Assembly (NCBI RefSeq): GCF_004123795.1
Contig: NZ_MSSM01000011.1
Location: forward strand, 62,001 to 126,000
Length of the DNA: 64,000 bases
Direction of reading: 5' to 3'
DNA from: Lacticaseibacillus chiayiensis
Lineage (GTDB): Bacteria; Bacillota; Bacilli; Lactobacillales; Lactobacillaceae
The position numbers and the translations under genes were made by a program. Of this stretch, positions 33,739 through 43,419 are shown piece after piece. Under the pieces are notes generated by a model. The model was not told where the DNA came from, did not search any database, and saw nothing but the letters and a program-made list of their open reading frames with translations. The first letter of the stretch is position 1. Each line of letters begins with the position of its first letter.

Positions 33739-33978
33739 ATGACTAACGAAGAAGTATTGCCTAAGGTACAAAACATCATTGCGGACCAATTGGACAAAAA
33801 AGCTGAAGATGTTACTTTGACCACCAACTTCAAGAATGATCTGGATGCAGATAGCCTGGACATTTTCGAAATCATTAACGAAATTGAAGATGAATTCGAC
33901 GTTAAAATCGAAACCGATGAAAGCATTGAAACGGTTGCTGATTTGGTAAACTTCATCACTGAAAAGACCGAAGCTTAA
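33739..33978 (+). CDS. acpP: Acyl carrier protein
   Basis: A 79-residue acidic helical protein carrying fatty acyl intermediates. The phosphopantetheine Ser lies in DADSLDIFEIINEIEDEF (residues 35-52, DSL motif at 37-39). ATG 33739 has AAAGGAG 11 bases upstream. A hairpin precedes it. Fourth gene in the fab operon. Confidence 0.96.
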   Translation: MTNEEVLPKVQNIIADQLDKKAEDVTLTTNFKNDLDADSLDIFEIINEIEDEFDVKIETDESIETVADLVNFITEKTEA

Positions 33979-34001
33979 GACAACTGGAGAGGAGTGGGCC
34001 A

Positions 34002-34991
34002 ATGAGTCCATTAATGGAACGCTTAGGCGTTAAGTATCCGCTTTTTCAAGGCGGCATGGCATGGGTTGCTGACGGTAAATTAGCTGCGTCGGTTTCTGAA
34101 GCCGGTGGTCTTGGTATCATTGGCTCCGGTCATGCCCCTGCTTCGTGGGTTAAGGAACAGATCGAAGTTGCAAAATCAATGACAGACAAGGCATTCGGTG
34201 TGAATGTGATGCTGTTATCGCCTTTTGTCGAACAGGTTATTGATGTTATTGTTGATGCCAAGGTTGCCTTAGTAACCACGGGCGCCGGTGATCCTAGCCG
34301 TTATCTGGAACGGCTCCAGCAAAATGGTACCGTTGTGATGCCGGTCGTGCCGTCTGTTGCCATGGCCAAACGCATGGCGCGTGATGGCGTGGATGGTGTG
34401 ATTGCTGAAGGTATGGAATCTGGCGGTCACATTGGCAGTATCACGACCATGGCCTTGGTACCGCAAGTCGTTGATGCCGTTGATATTCCGGTTGTTGCGG
34501 CTGGTGGGATTGGTGATGGTCGCGGTGTTGCCGCAGCACTCAGTCTGGGTGCGATTGGCGTTCAAATGGGCACCCGCTTCCTGACATCAACTTCAAGTCG
34601 GATTCACCAAAACTATAAGAATGCTGTGATTAAGGCGAAAGACGTGGATACGCTCGTTACCGGCATGTATGTCGGTCATGCAGCCCGCGTGTTGAAAAAC
34701 CCGATGAGTCGGAATTACTTGAAGCTGGAAAAGAAAATTGCCTTGTCCGGTACGACTGACTTTACCGCTGTTGAAGAACTAGGTAACGGCAGTTTGCGTA
34801 AAGCCGTTTTGGAAGGCGATCGTGACCATGGTTCATTCATGGCCGGTCAGATTTCCGGTTTGGTCAAGCGCGAAGAAAGCAGCCAGGACATTGTTGAAGA
34901 AGTCATGCAGCAGGCAAAAGAGATTTTGGCTGGCTCAAAAATGGCTGACCTTCTCACAAGTACGACTGCGGATGCATTTCCACGTCAGTAA
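34002..34991 (+). CDS. fabK: Enoyl-ACP reductase II (FMN)
   Basis: FMN-dependent reduction of trans-2-enoyl-ACP, 329 residues, of the FabK/2-nitropropane dioxygenase fold. LFQGGMAWVADGKLAASVSEAGGLGIIGSG opens the TIM barrel. EGMESGGHIGS and VVAAGGIGDGRGVAAALSLGAIGVQMGTRFL bind the FMN phosphate. No fabI gene is seen in the cluster, so this is probably the main enoyl reductase; FabK enzymes are intrinsically triclosan-resistant. ATG 34002 has GAGAGGAG upstream. Confidence 0.95.
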   Translation: MSPLMERLGVKYPLFQGGMAWVADGKLAASVSEAGGLGIIGSGHAPASWVKEQIEVAKSMTDKAFGVNVMLLSPFVEQVIDVIVDAKVALVTTGAGDPSRYLERLQQNGTVVMPVVPSVAMAKRMARDGVDGVIAEGMESGGHIGSITTMALVPQVVDAVDIPVVAAGGIGDGRGVAAALSLGAIGVQMGTRFLTSTSSRIHQNYKNAVIKAKDVDTLVTGMYVGHAARVLKNPMSRNYLKLEKKIALSGTTDFTAVEELGNGSLRKAVLEGDRDHGSFMAGQISGLVKREESSQDIVEEVMQQAKEILAGSKMADLLTSTTADAFPRQ

Positions 34992-35017
34992 ACACATGAC
35001 AAGGAGGGTCCTATCTG

Positions 35018-35941
35018 TTGCAATTTGCTTATGTGTTTAACGGCCAAGGTGCCGAAGTCCCCGGAATGGGGATCGATTTTTACCAGAATACTTTGATATT
35101 CAAAGAGATTATTGACCGTGCCGACGCCGTTTTGGACTTTGACTTGCCTGAGTTTTTGGCCAATGGCGACTTTGCCGCGCATCCGGATAATTTGCAGCCG
35201 GCGTTGGTGGCCTATAGCGTGGCGATGCACGAAGTAGCTTCGGCGGAATTGCCACCAGAAACGGCTCTGGCCGGATTGAGTCTGGGTGAGTACAGTGCCC
35301 TGATTGCTGGTGGTGGTCTTAGTTTGGAAGATGGGCTTAAATTAGTCGCGGCGCGCGGTAAAGCGATGGCGGCAGCTTGTCAGAATCGTCCCGGCGGTAT
35401 GTTGGCAGTCATGAGCGGTGATCAGGCGCTCATTCAGGAAGCATGCAAACAGGCATCCGATGTTTGGCCGGCTAATTACAACGGTCCCAAGCAAATGGTT
35501 CTGGCTGGCACCCATGATGCCTTGGCAGTGGTCGAAAAATGGCTAAAAGCACAAGGCGTCCGCGCTATTCCGCTGCATGTGGCTGGCGGGTTCCACAGCC
35601 CTTTGATGGCAAGCGCCCAACCGCAATTGCAGGCAGCATTGAACCAGGCCAATGTGTTTGAACCGGTGATTCCAGTGATCAGTACGACCGCGCTTAAGCC
35701 GTTTACGGCTCGCAATATGCGTGCCGTGCTCGCAGCCCAGGTTGCTGAACCAACCAAATTTGCGGCGGTTATTGCGCAACTGAAGGCTGAAGGCGTTGAT
35801 ACGATCGTTGAGTTAGGGCCTAAACCGGTGCTTAGCAAAATGATCAAGCGGATTGACCGTAAGATGACGACCCATTTGATTAGCGATGTAGCAAGCCTCA
35901 ATGAGGTCGCCGATTTGAATAACGGAGTGAAAGCAGATTGA
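35018..35941 (+). CDS. fabD: Malonyl-CoA:ACP transacylase
   Basis: Loads malonyl groups onto ACP; 307 residues. The N-terminal YVFNGQGAEVPGMG is the family opening. The nucleophile elbow reads GLSLGEYSAL, with Leu instead of the usual His before the Ser (GHSLGE in E. coli). The catalytic His is in AGGFHSPLM, and the C-terminal VELGPKPVLSKMIK is conserved. TTG 35018 has AAGGAGGG 9 bases upstream. A FabT-type palindrome lies at codons 25-29. Overlaps fabG by 4 bases. Confidence 0.94.
   Translation: MQFAYVFNGQGAEVPGMGIDFYQNTLIFKEIIDRADAVLDFDLPEFLANGDFAAHPDNLQPALVAYSVAMHEVASAELPPETALAGLSLGEYSALIAGGGLSLEDGLKLVAARGKAMAAACQNRPGGMLAVMSGDQALIQEACKQASDVWPANYNGPKQMVLAGTHDALAVVEKWLKAQGVRAIPLHVAGGFHSPLMASAQPQLQAALNQANVFEPVIPVISTTALKPFTARNMRAVLAAQVAEPTKFAAVIAQLKAEGVDTIVELGPKPVLSKMIKRIDRKMTTHLISDVASLNEVADLNNGVKAD
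35092..35104. promoter_or_regulatory. FabT-type palindrome inside fabD
   Basis: TTTGATATTCAAA fits TTTGA-N3-TCAAA exactly but lies within the coding sequence, about 75 bases after the fabD start. It could be a roadblock or internal operator; chance is possible. Confidence 0.4.
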
Positions 35942-36666
35942 AATTAACTGATAAAACCGCGATCATCACAGGTGCCTCACGTGGCATCGGTGAAGCAATT
36001 GCCAGAAATTTTGCACAGGCAGGTGCCAATTTGGTGCTGAATGCGCGTCATGAATTTCCAGAAACGCTAATCAAAGAGTTAGAAGGCTTTGGCCATGGGG
36101 TCGTCACCGTTTTAGGTAGTGTCGATGATCCGACAACCGGCGAACAGTTAGTAGCTACGGCCCTAAATCAATTCGGCAGTGTAGATATTTTGGTCAATAA
36201 TGCCGGTATCAATGACGATATGTTGGCGATGCGGATGAAACCGGCCACTTTTGCCAAGGTCGTCCAAGTTAACTTAGATGGCACTTTTTATGTGACCCAA
36301 CCTGCCTTCAAGAAAATGATGAAGGCTCGTGCCGGGGTCATCATTAACCTTGCCAGTGTTGTAGGCTTGACTGGTAACATTGGTCAGGCCAATTACGCTG
36401 CCAGCAAGGCCGGCATTATTGGCTTGACTAAGACGCTGGCACGTGAAGGGGCGATGCGCGGCGTGCGCGTGAATGCGATTGCGCCGGGGATGATCGCCAC
36501 GGATATGACAGCAGCATTGAGCCAATCCAGTCGGGATCAGATTTTAGCGGAAATCCCGTTGAAACGCTTCGGTCAACCCGAAGAAATTGCGCAAACGGCC
36601 CGCTTTCTGGTCGAAAATGCCTACATAACCGGACAGACTTTGACAGTCGCCGGCGGATTAGGTTAA
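35938..36666 (+). CDS. fabG: 3-oxoacyl-ACP reductase
   Basis: NADPH-dependent SDR enzyme, 242 residues. TGASRGIGEAIA (residues 11-22) binds the cofactor, and NNAG sits at about 87-90. The catalytic Ser is in NLASVVG and the Tyr/Lys in YAASKAG. The C-terminus (TGQTLTVAGGLG) is standard. TTG 35938 overlaps the fabD stop (TTGA), with GGAG 10 bases upstream, indicating coupled translation. Confidence 0.95.
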   Translation: MKLTDKTAIITGASRGIGEAIARNFAQAGANLVLNARHEFPETLIKELEGFGHGVVTVLGSVDDPTTGEQLVATALNQFGSVDILVNNAGINDDMLAMRMKPATFAKVVQVNLDGTFYVTQPAFKKMMKARAGVIINLASVVGLTGNIGQANYAASKAGIIGLTKTLAREGAMRGVRVNAIAPGMIATDMTAALSQSSRDQILAEIPLKRFGQPEEIAQTARFLVENAYITGQTLTVAGGLG

Positions 36667-36688
36667 GGATATGAACGGAGGAATGACA

Positions 36689-37909
36689 TTGCAACGAGTA
36701 GTCGTAACCGGAATGGGTACTGTGAATCCACTGGGCCATTCAGTCGCTGAAACCGTAGCGACGATGGACGCTGGCAAAGTCGGGATTCAACCTATTACCA
36801 AATTTGATGCCGAGAAAACCGGAATCACGGTCGCTGGTGAAGTCAAAGATTTCAAGCCTGAAGCGCGCATGCAAAAGCGTCTCAGCAAGCGATTGGATCT
36901 GTTTACGCAATATGGTCTTTACAGCGCCATTGAAGCTTACGAGCAATCAGGGCTAACCAAAGATGCTGTTGACGCCGATCGTATGGCAGTTATTTTTGGC
37001 TCGGGCATTGGTGGTTTGACAACCATTCAGGAACAAGTGACGAAGATGTATGTGAAAGGCCCAGATCGGGTTAGTCCACTGTTTGTGCCTGAAGCCATCA
37101 GTAACATGGTTGCCGGAACCATTTCCCAATATTTTGGTGCCCATGGTCCTAGTTATGTGGTGGTCACAGCCTGTGCCTCTGCCACAAATGCCATTGGCGA
37201 AGCGGCAATGCGGATTCAGGCTGGTAAAGCCGATGTTGTGATTACCGGTGGGGCTGAAGCGTCGGTCAACGAAATTGGGATTGCTGGATTTGCGGCGCTG
37301 TCTGCTTTGTCCAAAACGACAGATCCAAATCAAGCAAGTTTGCCATTTGCAGCCGATCGTAACGGTTTTGTGCTTGGCGAAGGCGGCGGTACGTTGATTC
37401 TTGAAAGCCTCGATCATGCCCAGCAACGCGGCGCCAAGATTTTAGGTGAAGTGGTGGGTTACGGTGCAACTAGTGATGCCTATCACATGACGGCACCTGA
37501 TCCAAGTGGTACCCAAGCCGCCCGCGCGATGCAGCTGGCTGTCGAAGAAGCCGGCATTAAGCCTAGTGAGGTAGGCTACATCAATGCGCACGGGACGGCT
37601 ACCAAAGCCAATGATGCCATGGAAAGCAAAGCAATTCATGATCTTTTTGGTGACAACGTACTGGTCAGCTCCACGAAAGCATTGACCGGTCATCTGTTAG
37701 GCGCAGCCGGCGCGATTGAAGCGATTATGACTTTGAGTGCGTTGCAGGACGGTCGGCTACCGATGAACGTCGTGGACGCGGCGCAAGATGAGGATTGCCC
37801 GGTCACCTTAGTCAACCAAGACAATCGTGACACCAAGGTTGATTATGCCTTGAGCAATTCCTTTGGCTTTGGCGGCCACAATGCGGTCTTGGCATTCAAA
37901 AGGTGGTGA
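36689..37909 (+). CDS. fabF: Beta-ketoacyl-ACP synthase II
   Basis: Elongating condensing enzyme, 406 residues. The catalytic Cys lies in VVTACASATNA and the two His in INAHGTATKAND and KALTGHLLGAAG; GGAEASVNEIGIAGF is also conserved. TTG 36689 was chosen because GGAGG (36677-36681) is 7 bases upstream; ATG 36671 and ATG 36683 conflict with that site. The stop overlaps the accB ribosome site. Confidence 0.94.
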   Translation: MQRVVVTGMGTVNPLGHSVAETVATMDAGKVGIQPITKFDAEKTGITVAGEVKDFKPEARMQKRLSKRLDLFTQYGLYSAIEAYEQSGLTKDAVDADRMAVIFGSGIGGLTTIQEQVTKMYVKGPDRVSPLFVPEAISNMVAGTISQYFGAHGPSYVVVTACASATNAIGEAAMRIQAGKADVVITGGAEASVNEIGIAGFAALSALSKTTDPNQASLPFAADRNGFVLGEGGGTLILESLDHAQQRGAKILGEVVGYGATSDAYHMTAPDPSGTQAARAMQLAVEEAGIKPSEVGYINAHGTATKANDAMESKAIHDLFGDNVLVSSTKALTGHLLGAAGAIEAIMTLSALQDGRLPMNVVDAAQDEDCPVTLVNQDNRDTKVDYALSNSFGFGGHNAVLAFKRW

Positions 37910-37914
37910 GTGTC

Positions 37915-38361
37915 ATGGACACCAAAATGATCGAAGTTCTGATCAAACAGTTGGAGCAAAGTTCACTACATGAGCTGGAACTGACGCTCGGCGAAGATTC
38001 CTTGCATCTGGTCAAAGCAAGTCCGGTTGCCCCGGCGGCACCAGCTGCTTCACCTGCCAACACTGTGCCAGTCACACCGGTCAGTCCTGCACCAGCAGCC
38101 AAGCCGGAAGAACCTGCTGGCACAGCCATCAAGGCACCACTAGTTGGCATCGTTTACCTGGCACCCAAACCAGGCGCTGCTCCGTATGTCAAAGTCGGCG
38201 ACCACGTCAAAAAAGGCCAAGTCGTCTGCATCATCGAGTCGATGAAAATGATGAACGAAATCAAAAGCACCGTGACCGGCACACTCAAAGCTGTTGAAGT
38301 CGACAACGAGAGCTTGGTCGAATACGATCAGTTACTGTTTACGGTGGATGAAAAAGCCTGA
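37915..38361 (+). CDS. accB: Biotin carboxyl carrier protein of acetyl-CoA carboxylase
   Basis: A 148-residue carrier that shuttles carboxybiotin between AccC and the AccDA transferase. A helical N-terminus (about 1-40) is followed by an Ala/Pro-rich linker (about 40-70) and the biotinyl domain, in which Lys of ESMKMMNE (about residue 113) is biotinylated. ATG 37915 has AAAGGTGG 8 bases upstream, overlapping the end of fabF. The context within the fab operon fits co-regulation of malonyl-CoA supply and chain elongation. Confidence 0.94.
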   Translation: MDTKMIEVLIKQLEQSSLHELELTLGEDSLHLVKASPVAPAAPAASPANTVPVTPVSPAPAAKPEEPAGTAIKAPLVGIVYLAPKPGAAPYVKVGDHVKKGQVVCIIESMKMMNEIKSTVTGTLKAVEVDNESLVEYDQLLFTVDEKA

Positions 38362-38409
38362 CAAGTACCACTAACCTAACAGTCGCGTTTTAAGGAGGAA
38401 TTTGATTCC

Positions 38410-38850
38410 ATGCTCGAAACCAAGAAAACACTTGAAGCACAAGAAATCCAACAAATTTTACCGCATCGCTATCCGATGCTCATGATCGACCGGGTGTTAG
38501 ACCTTAAACCTGGCGAATCAGTTGTGGCCCAAAAGAATGTTTCCATCAACGAACAGATTTTTCAAGGCCATTTTCCAGGCAACCCGATTTTCCCTGGCGT
38601 TTTGCAAATTGAAGCGATGGCGCAGGCCGGGGCAATTGCCTTATTGTCGATGCCAGACTTTAAAGGCAAAACCGCGTATCTTGGCGGCATTAAAAAGGCC
38701 AAGTTCCGCCACATGGTTCGCCCGGGCGATGTTTTGCGTATCGAGGTCACCTTGGAAAAACTGATTGACCATGCTGGCTTAGGAAAAGGCAAAGTATACG
38801 TTGGCGAAGACATGGCCTGCAGTGCCGAACTCGTTTTTGCCATTGGCTAA
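38410..38850 (+). CDS. fabZ: 3-hydroxyacyl-ACP dehydratase
   Basis: A 146-residue hot-dog dehydratase with intact catalytic residues: His54 in GHFPGNPIFPGV and Glu68 in QIEAMAQAG; ILPHRYPMLMIDRVL at the N-terminus. It removes water from 3-hydroxyacyl-ACP during each elongation cycle. ATG 38410 has AAGGAGG 11 bases upstream. It sits between accB and accC, as in pneumococcus. The operon's first gene is a diverged paralogue without the His. Confidence 0.95.
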   Translation: MLETKKTLEAQEIQQILPHRYPMLMIDRVLDLKPGESVVAQKNVSINEQIFQGHFPGNPIFPGVLQIEAMAQAGAIALLSMPDFKGKTAYLGGIKKAKFRHMVRPGDVLRIEVTLEKLIDHAGLGKGKVYVGEDMACSAELVFAIG

Positions 38851-38887
38851 CATTGCCGGATTCAGACTCGTGTAAGGAAGTGGAACT

Positions 38888-40270
38888 GTGTTCAAAAAAG
38901 TACTCGTTGCCAACCGTGGCGAGATTGCGGTTCGCATCATCCAAACCTTGCGGGAAATGGGGATCACCTCGGTGGCGGTATTTTCGAATGCCGATCGCCA
39001 CAGCCTACATGTCTCGTTGGCAGATGAAGCGATTTGCATTGGCGGTCCACGGGCAACTGACTCTTACCTGAATATGCGCAATGTTGTCAGCGCCGCCATT
39101 TTAAGCGGGGCTGAAGCTGTGCATCCGGGTTTCGGTTTCTTATCCGAAAATGCCGAGTTTGCCAAGTTGGTGACCGATGCCGGCCTGGCTTTTATCGGTC
39201 CTAAGCCAACCGCGATTGAGCAAATGGGTGATAAAGCGGTCGCCCGGCAAACCATGATCGATCTTGGTGTGCCAGTGATTCCCGGGAGCCGTCCGTTGCA
39301 GGATGTCGATACGGCGTTGGCAGCGGCTCAGGCAATCGGATACCCGCTGATGCTTAAAGCCAGTGCTGGTGGCGGCGGTAAAGGGATCCGCAAGTTAACC
39401 GATGACGATGCGCTGACTGCCGAATTTGCCGGTGCCCAGGCAGAAGCTCAGGCTGCGTTCGGCGACCCGACCATGTATCTGGAAAAGGTGATCGTGCCGG
39501 CGAAACACGTCGAAGTGCAAGTGTTGCGCGATCAGCAAGGTCATGTGAGCGTGTTCCCGGAACGTGATTGCAGTTTACAACGGCACAGTCAAAAAATGAT
39601 CGAAGAAAGCCCGTGCCCGGTGTTAACATCTGCTGAGCGAGCCAAGTTATTGCATCTGGCAGAAACCATTGCTAATGGCGTTGACTATCTTAACGCCGGC
39701 ACCATTGAATTCTTGATGGACAAGCAACATCATTTTTATTTCATGGAAATGAACACGCGGATTCAAGTCGAACATCCAATTACCGAAATGGTGACTGGTG
39801 TCGATTTGGTTCGTGCACAGTTACAGATTGCTGCTGGCGAAGACGTTGAGTTGACGACACCGGAGCCATCTGGTGTTGCAATTGAATGCCGGCTTAACGC
39901 TGAAGATCCCGACCATCAATTCATGCCGGATGTCGGTACGCTGAATCAATTGCGGTTCCCGACTGGCGGTTTAGGCTTGCGAGTGGATACTGGTGTGGCG
40001 CCTGGCGATAAAATCAGCCCATACTACGATGCAATGATTGCTAAGATCATCGTCCATGGGCAAACCCGCCAAGAAGCATTGGCAAAAATGCACCGCGCCT
40101 TGACCGAATTGGATGTTCAAGGCGTTAAAACTAATCGTGACTTTGCGCTGGCACTTTTCCAGACACCCGTTGTATTGGCCGGTAAAGCCGATACCGCTTA
40201 TCTTAACCGTGACTTTTTGCCTCAATGGCAGGATGAAAGGAAGGATGCTGCATGTTCCAACCACAACTGA
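38888..40270 (+). CDS. accC: Acetyl-CoA carboxylase, biotin carboxylase subunit
   Basis: ATP-grasp enzyme, 460 residues, carboxylating the biotin of Acc[22 protein letters not shown] opens the N-terminal domain. [13 protein letters not shown] is the ATP-binding glycine loop. [19 protein letters not shown] carries the catalytic Glu/Asn/Arg. GTG 38888 has AAGGAAG upstream. It overlaps accD by 19 bases. Confidence 0.95.
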   Translation: MFKKVLVANRGEIAVRIIQTLREMGITSVAVFSNADRHSLHVSLADEAICIGGPRATDSYLNMRNVVSAAILSGAEAVHPGFGFLSENAEFAKLVTDAGLAFIGPKPTAIEQMGDKAVARQTMIDLGVPVIPGSRPLQDVDTALAAAQAIGYPLMLKASAGGGGKGIRKLTDDDALTAEFAGAQAEAQAAFGDPTMYLEKVIVPAKHVEVQVLRDQQGHVSVFPERDCSLQRHSQKMIEESPCPVLTSAERAKLLHLAETIANGVDYLNAGTIEFLMDKQHHFYFMEMNTRIQVEHPITEMVTGVDLVRAQLQIAAGEDVELTTPEPSGVAIECRLNAEDPDHQFMPDVGTLNQLRFPTGGLGLRVDTGVAPGDKISPYYDAMIAKIIVHGQTRQEALAKMHRALTELDVQGVKTNRDFALALFQTPVVLAGKADTAYLNRDFLPQWQDERKDAACSNHN

Positions 40271-41070
40271 CCCAAGAAGCGCTTGCTCGTGAAGCGGCCT
40301 TGCCCGAAAACCTTTGGATCCAATGCCCATATTGTAAGCAAGGCAGCTATCGGGAAAGTTTAGGCGATGCCCAAGTTTGTCCGCTTTGCCACTACGGCTT
40401 TCGCATCACGGCCAAGAAGCGGTTAGCGCTGGTAGCAACCAAGACAACTGAATGGGACGCTGATCTGGTGACAACCGATCCGCTTGATTTTCCCGGCTAC
40501 GACAAGAAGCTCGCAGCGGGACGGCAAGCGACCGGCTTAAAGGATAGTGTCTGGACTGGCCAGGCCAACATTGGCGGCCATGTGTGTGCACTCGGTATTA
40601 TGGACCCTAAGTTTATGATGGGCTCGCTGGGGACCGTGACTGGCGAACGGTTAACTCGCTTATTTGAAAAAGCTACAGAAGCTAGCTTGCCAGTTGTCCT
40701 CTATTGCGCAAGCGGCGGTGCGCGGATGCAGGAAGGGATTCACTCACTGATGCAGATGGCTAAGGTCAGTGCCGCGGTTAAAAACCACAGTAATGCCGGC
40801 CTACTTTACATCAGCGTCCTCACTGACCCAACTATGGGCGGTGTGACCGCCAGCTTTGCCATGCAAGGCGACATTACCTTGGCTGAACCCCACAGCTTGA
40901 TCGGTTTCGCTGGCCGTCGTGTCATCGAACAAACCATCAACCAAAAACTTCCCCAAAACTTCCAACGCGCCGAAACCTTGCTGCAAAGCGGCTTCATCGA
41001 CGCTATTGTCAAACGGAGCGAACAGGAAGCTTATATTAGTGATCTTTTAGCCATGCACGAGAGAGCGTGA
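40252..41070 (+). CDS. accD: Acetyl-CoA carboxylase, carboxyltransferase beta subunit
   Basis: A 272-residue carboxyltransferase subunit. The N-terminal zinc ribbon is [22 protein letters not shown] (residues 24-45; four Cys). The crotonase-like domain shows [13 protein letters not shown] and [14 protein letters not shown], which form the oxyanion site. ATG 40252 lies inside accC with GAAAGGAAGG upstream. The last codons (ERA-stop) are contributed by the left end of repeat copy C, which lies between accD and accA, so the natural C-terminus may have been altered by the insertion. Confidence 0.94.
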   Translation: MFQPQLTQEALAREAALPENLWIQCPYCKQGSYRESLGDAQVCPLCHYGFRITAKKRLALVATKTTEWDADLVTTDPLDFPGYDKKLAAGRQATGLKDSVWTGQANIGGHVCALGIMDPKFMMGSLGTVTGERLTRLFEKATEASLPVVLYCASGGARMQEGIHSLMQMAKVSAAVKNHSNAGLLYISVLTDPTMGGVTASFAMQGDITLAEPHSLIGFAGRRVIEQTINQKLPQNFQRAETLLQSGFIDAIVKRSEQEAYISDLLAMHERA

Positions 41071-41176
41071 ACTGGCGCGCTTAGGAGGCGGAGTATAAGT
41101 GGCCTTGGCGTGATGGCAGTCTTTGCCATTGCGACCAAGGTCCTTACACGCAGGCTCCTGCGCCAGTGAACGCGTT
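41061..41176. repeat. Long inverted-repeat element, copy C, inside the fab operon
   Basis: About 116 bases related to copies A and B: GAGAGCGTGAACTGGCG at the left, AGTATAAGTGGCCTTGG in the left arm, CATTGCGACCAAGGTCCTTACACGCAG in parts of the right arm, and CGCCAGTGAACGCGTT at the right. It overlaps the accD stop and separates accD from accA by 178 bases, whereas most other gaps in the operon are below 60. Confidence 0.8.
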
Positions 41177-41248
41177 TTTGCCTCAATGTAAAACCATTTT
41201 CATCCCATTCACCTAAGCACCAACTGAAACAAGGAGGTTTTTTTCCGC

Positions 41249-42022
41249 ATGCCAGAGAAAGAAACATCAGCTTATGCAACCGTTCAGGCCGCCCGAGCAC
41301 CGCGCCCGTATCAAACGCGTGAGCTTATTAACGGGCTAGTTGCCAATTTTCACGAACTTCATGGCGACCGTGTGAGCCATGATGATCCGGCGGTGATCGG
41401 CGGTATTGGCTGGCTGGATCAGCAGGCTGTCACCGTGATTGCGACCGACAAAGGCAATGATTTGACGGAACGGTTGCAGACCCATTTTGGCAGTCCTGAG
41501 CCGTGGGGATATCGCAAAGCGTTGCGGCTCATGAAGCAGGCGGCTAAATTTCATCGGCCAATTGTTACGTTGATCAATACGCCAGGCGCATATCCAGGCA
41601 AAGAAGCCGAAGCGAATGGTCAAGGAGCGGCGATTGCGGACTTACTTGTGACTTGTGCTGATTTACCGACGCCGATTTTGGCGATTTTAGTGGGTGAAGG
41701 CGGCTCAGGTGGGGCGCTGGCACTCGCATTTGGTGATGAAGTCTGGATGACGGATAAAAGTATGTACAGCATTTTGTCACCGGAAGGCTTTGCCGCGATT
41801 TTGTGGAAAGATGCCAGTCGCGCGAAAGAAGCAGCGGAAGTGATGCAGTTGACACCGCAGAATCTGTTGGCAAAAGGGGTCTGTGACCGGATCATTCCCG
41901 ACACCGGTGCGGATTTTCCGGCCGCTCTCAAAGCTGCGGTGAAACCCAAATTGGCTGAACTGACGGCCATGGATCCTGAGCGTTTGGTTGCCAAACGTCA
42001 GGCGCGGTTCCGGCAATTCTAA
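41249..42022 (+). CDS. accA: Acetyl-CoA carboxylase, carboxyltransferase alpha subunit
   Basis: A 257-residue carboxyltransferase subunit forming the A2B2 transferase with Acc[28 protein letters not shown] and [19 protein letters not shown] are the conserved crotonase-fold segments; [16 protein letters not shown] follows. ATG 41249 has AAGGAGG 11 bases upstream, with an intervening T-run. Last gene of the fab/acc operon, separated from accD by repeat copy C, and followed by a terminator. Confidence 0.95.
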   Translation: MPEKETSAYATVQAARAPRPYQTRELINGLVANFHELHGDRVSHDDPAVIGGIGWLDQQAVTVIATDKGNDLTERLQTHFGSPEPWGYRKALRLMKQAAKFHRPIVTLINTPGAYPGKEAEANGQGAAIADLLVTCADLPTPILAILVGEGGSGGALALAFGDEVWMTDKSMYSILSPEGFAAILWKDASRAKEAAEVMQLTPQNLLAKGVCDRIIPDTGADFPAALKAAVKPKLAELTAMDPERLVAKRQARFRQF

Positions 42023-42035
42023 TGAAAACGGCACC

Positions 42036-42066
42036 ACACCGTCCATTTTTACGGCGGTGTTTTTTC
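42036..42066 (+). terminator. Terminator of the fab/acc operon
   Basis: ACACCG / CGGTGT stem (with a competing CCGT / ACGG pairing) followed by TTTTTT. Confidence 0.7.
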
Positions 42067-42082
42067 TTTGGTTGAAAAGTTT

Positions 42083-42088
42083 TATAAT
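42083..42088 (+). promoter_or_regulatory. -10 box before cfa
   Basis: A perfect TATAAT 31 bases before the cfa start; the -35 is poor. It allows cfa to be expressed separately from the fab operon. Confidence 0.4.
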
Positions 42089-42119
42089 TACTTTTGTAAC
42101 TTTCGAAATGGAGGCCATC

Positions 42120-43301
42120 ATGCTCGAAAAAAAATTCTACCATACCATGTTCAGTCAATCTTTTGATATTCCGATCCAGGTTGAATATTGGGATCATACA
42201 GAAGAAACCTTTGGCACCGGCGAGCCGACAATCACCATTAAAATGAAAAAAGCCATTCCCGTGCGCCAGTTGATCAAGAACGCTTCGCTGGCATTAGGTG
42301 AAGGGTATATGCGTGGTGATATTGAGGTGTTAGGTAGTAACCGTCCGTTGCAGCGCCTGATCGCGTCGGCTTATGCCAATGCCGGTAGTTTTATGCGCAG
42401 CAGCAAACTCAGACACTTTCTGCCTAAACAAAGCCACACCGAACGCAAGTCGAAGGAAGACATTCATTCACATTACGATCTCGGCAATGACTTTTATAAG
42501 TTATGGCTGGATCCGACGCTAACTTATTCTTGCGCCTATTTTGAAAACTGGGATGACGATCTGGAAACTGCCCAACTGAATAAAATCGACCATATTCTGC
42601 GTAAACTGAATCCGCAGCCCGGGCGCACTTTGCTGGACATCGGCTGCGGTTGGGGAACGCTGATGTTGCGGGCGGCTAAGATTTATCACCTGCATGTCGT
42701 TGGTATTACCCTGAGCAAGGAACAATTTAAGCTGGTTTCCGACCGCATTGAAGCAGAGCATCTAACGGATGTAGCTGAAGTGCTGTATATGGATTATCGC
42801 GAACTTGATCGTGAGCCATTTGATTACATTACGTCTGTCGGCATGTTCGAACACGTCGGCAAGGAAAATCTCGAAGGCTACTTCAAAGATGTTGCTAAAC
42901 TACTTAAAAATGATGGTGTTGCCTTAATCCACGGTATTACTCGGCAACAAGGTGGGGCAGCAAATGCCTGGATTGATAAGTACATTTTCCCGGATGGCTA
43001 TATTCCGGGTATGGCGGAAAATCTGAGTCATATTATCGATGCAGGGATGCAGTTGGATGATCTTGAACCGTTGCGCCGTCATTATCAGCGGACGCTCGAA
43101 ATCTGGGATACGAATTTCAACAATCACCGGAATCCGATTCAGCAAAAGTTCGGTTACGAGTTCACCCGTATGTGGGATGTTTACCTGCAGGCCGCGGCTG
43201 CCAGTTTTGAGGCTGGCAACATCGACGTCATGCAGTATTTGATTAGTAAAGGCCCATCAGGCAAGGACTTGCCGGCGACTCGTGACTACATGTACGAGTA
43301 A
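42120..43301 (+). CDS. cfa: Cyclopropane-fatty-acyl-phospholipid synthase
   Basis: SAM-dependent enzyme adding a methylene bridge to unsaturated phospholipid acyl chains (lactobacillic acid formation in lactobacilli); 393 residues. [25 protein letters not shown] is the family signature. [16 protein letters not shown] is the SAM-binding loop. [17 protein letters not shown] and [21 protein letters not shown] complete the active site. ATG 42120 has ATGGAGG 5 bases upstream. It is placed directly after the fatty-acid operon, so its product acts on that operon's unsaturated output. Confidence 0.93.
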   Translation: MLEKKFYHTMFSQSFDIPIQVEYWDHTEETFGTGEPTITIKMKKAIPVRQLIKNASLALGEGYMRGDIEVLGSNRPLQRLIASAYANAGSFMRSSKLRHFLPKQSHTERKSKEDIHSHYDLGNDFYKLWLDPTLTYSCAYFENWDDDLETAQLNKIDHILRKLNPQPGRTLLDIGCGWGTLMLRAAKIYHLHVVGITLSKEQFKLVSDRIEAEHLTDVAEVLYMDYRELDREPFDYITSVGMFEHVGKENLEGYFKDVAKLLKNDGVALIHGITRQQGGAANAWIDKYIFPDGYIPGMAENLSHIIDAGMQLDDLEPLRRHYQRTLEIWDTNFNNHRNPIQQKFGYEFTRMWDVYLQAAAASFEAGNIDVMQYLISKGPSGKDLPATRDYMYE

Positions 43302-43419
43302 TGAGTCAGTCACGCCAACTTTTTTGGGCGAACGCGGTTGATCAGATTGCGGGGAAGATGCTTAACACAAAGAACAATTTAGCGTCACAAAATGTTCAAA
43401 TATGGTCGGTACTATTAGC

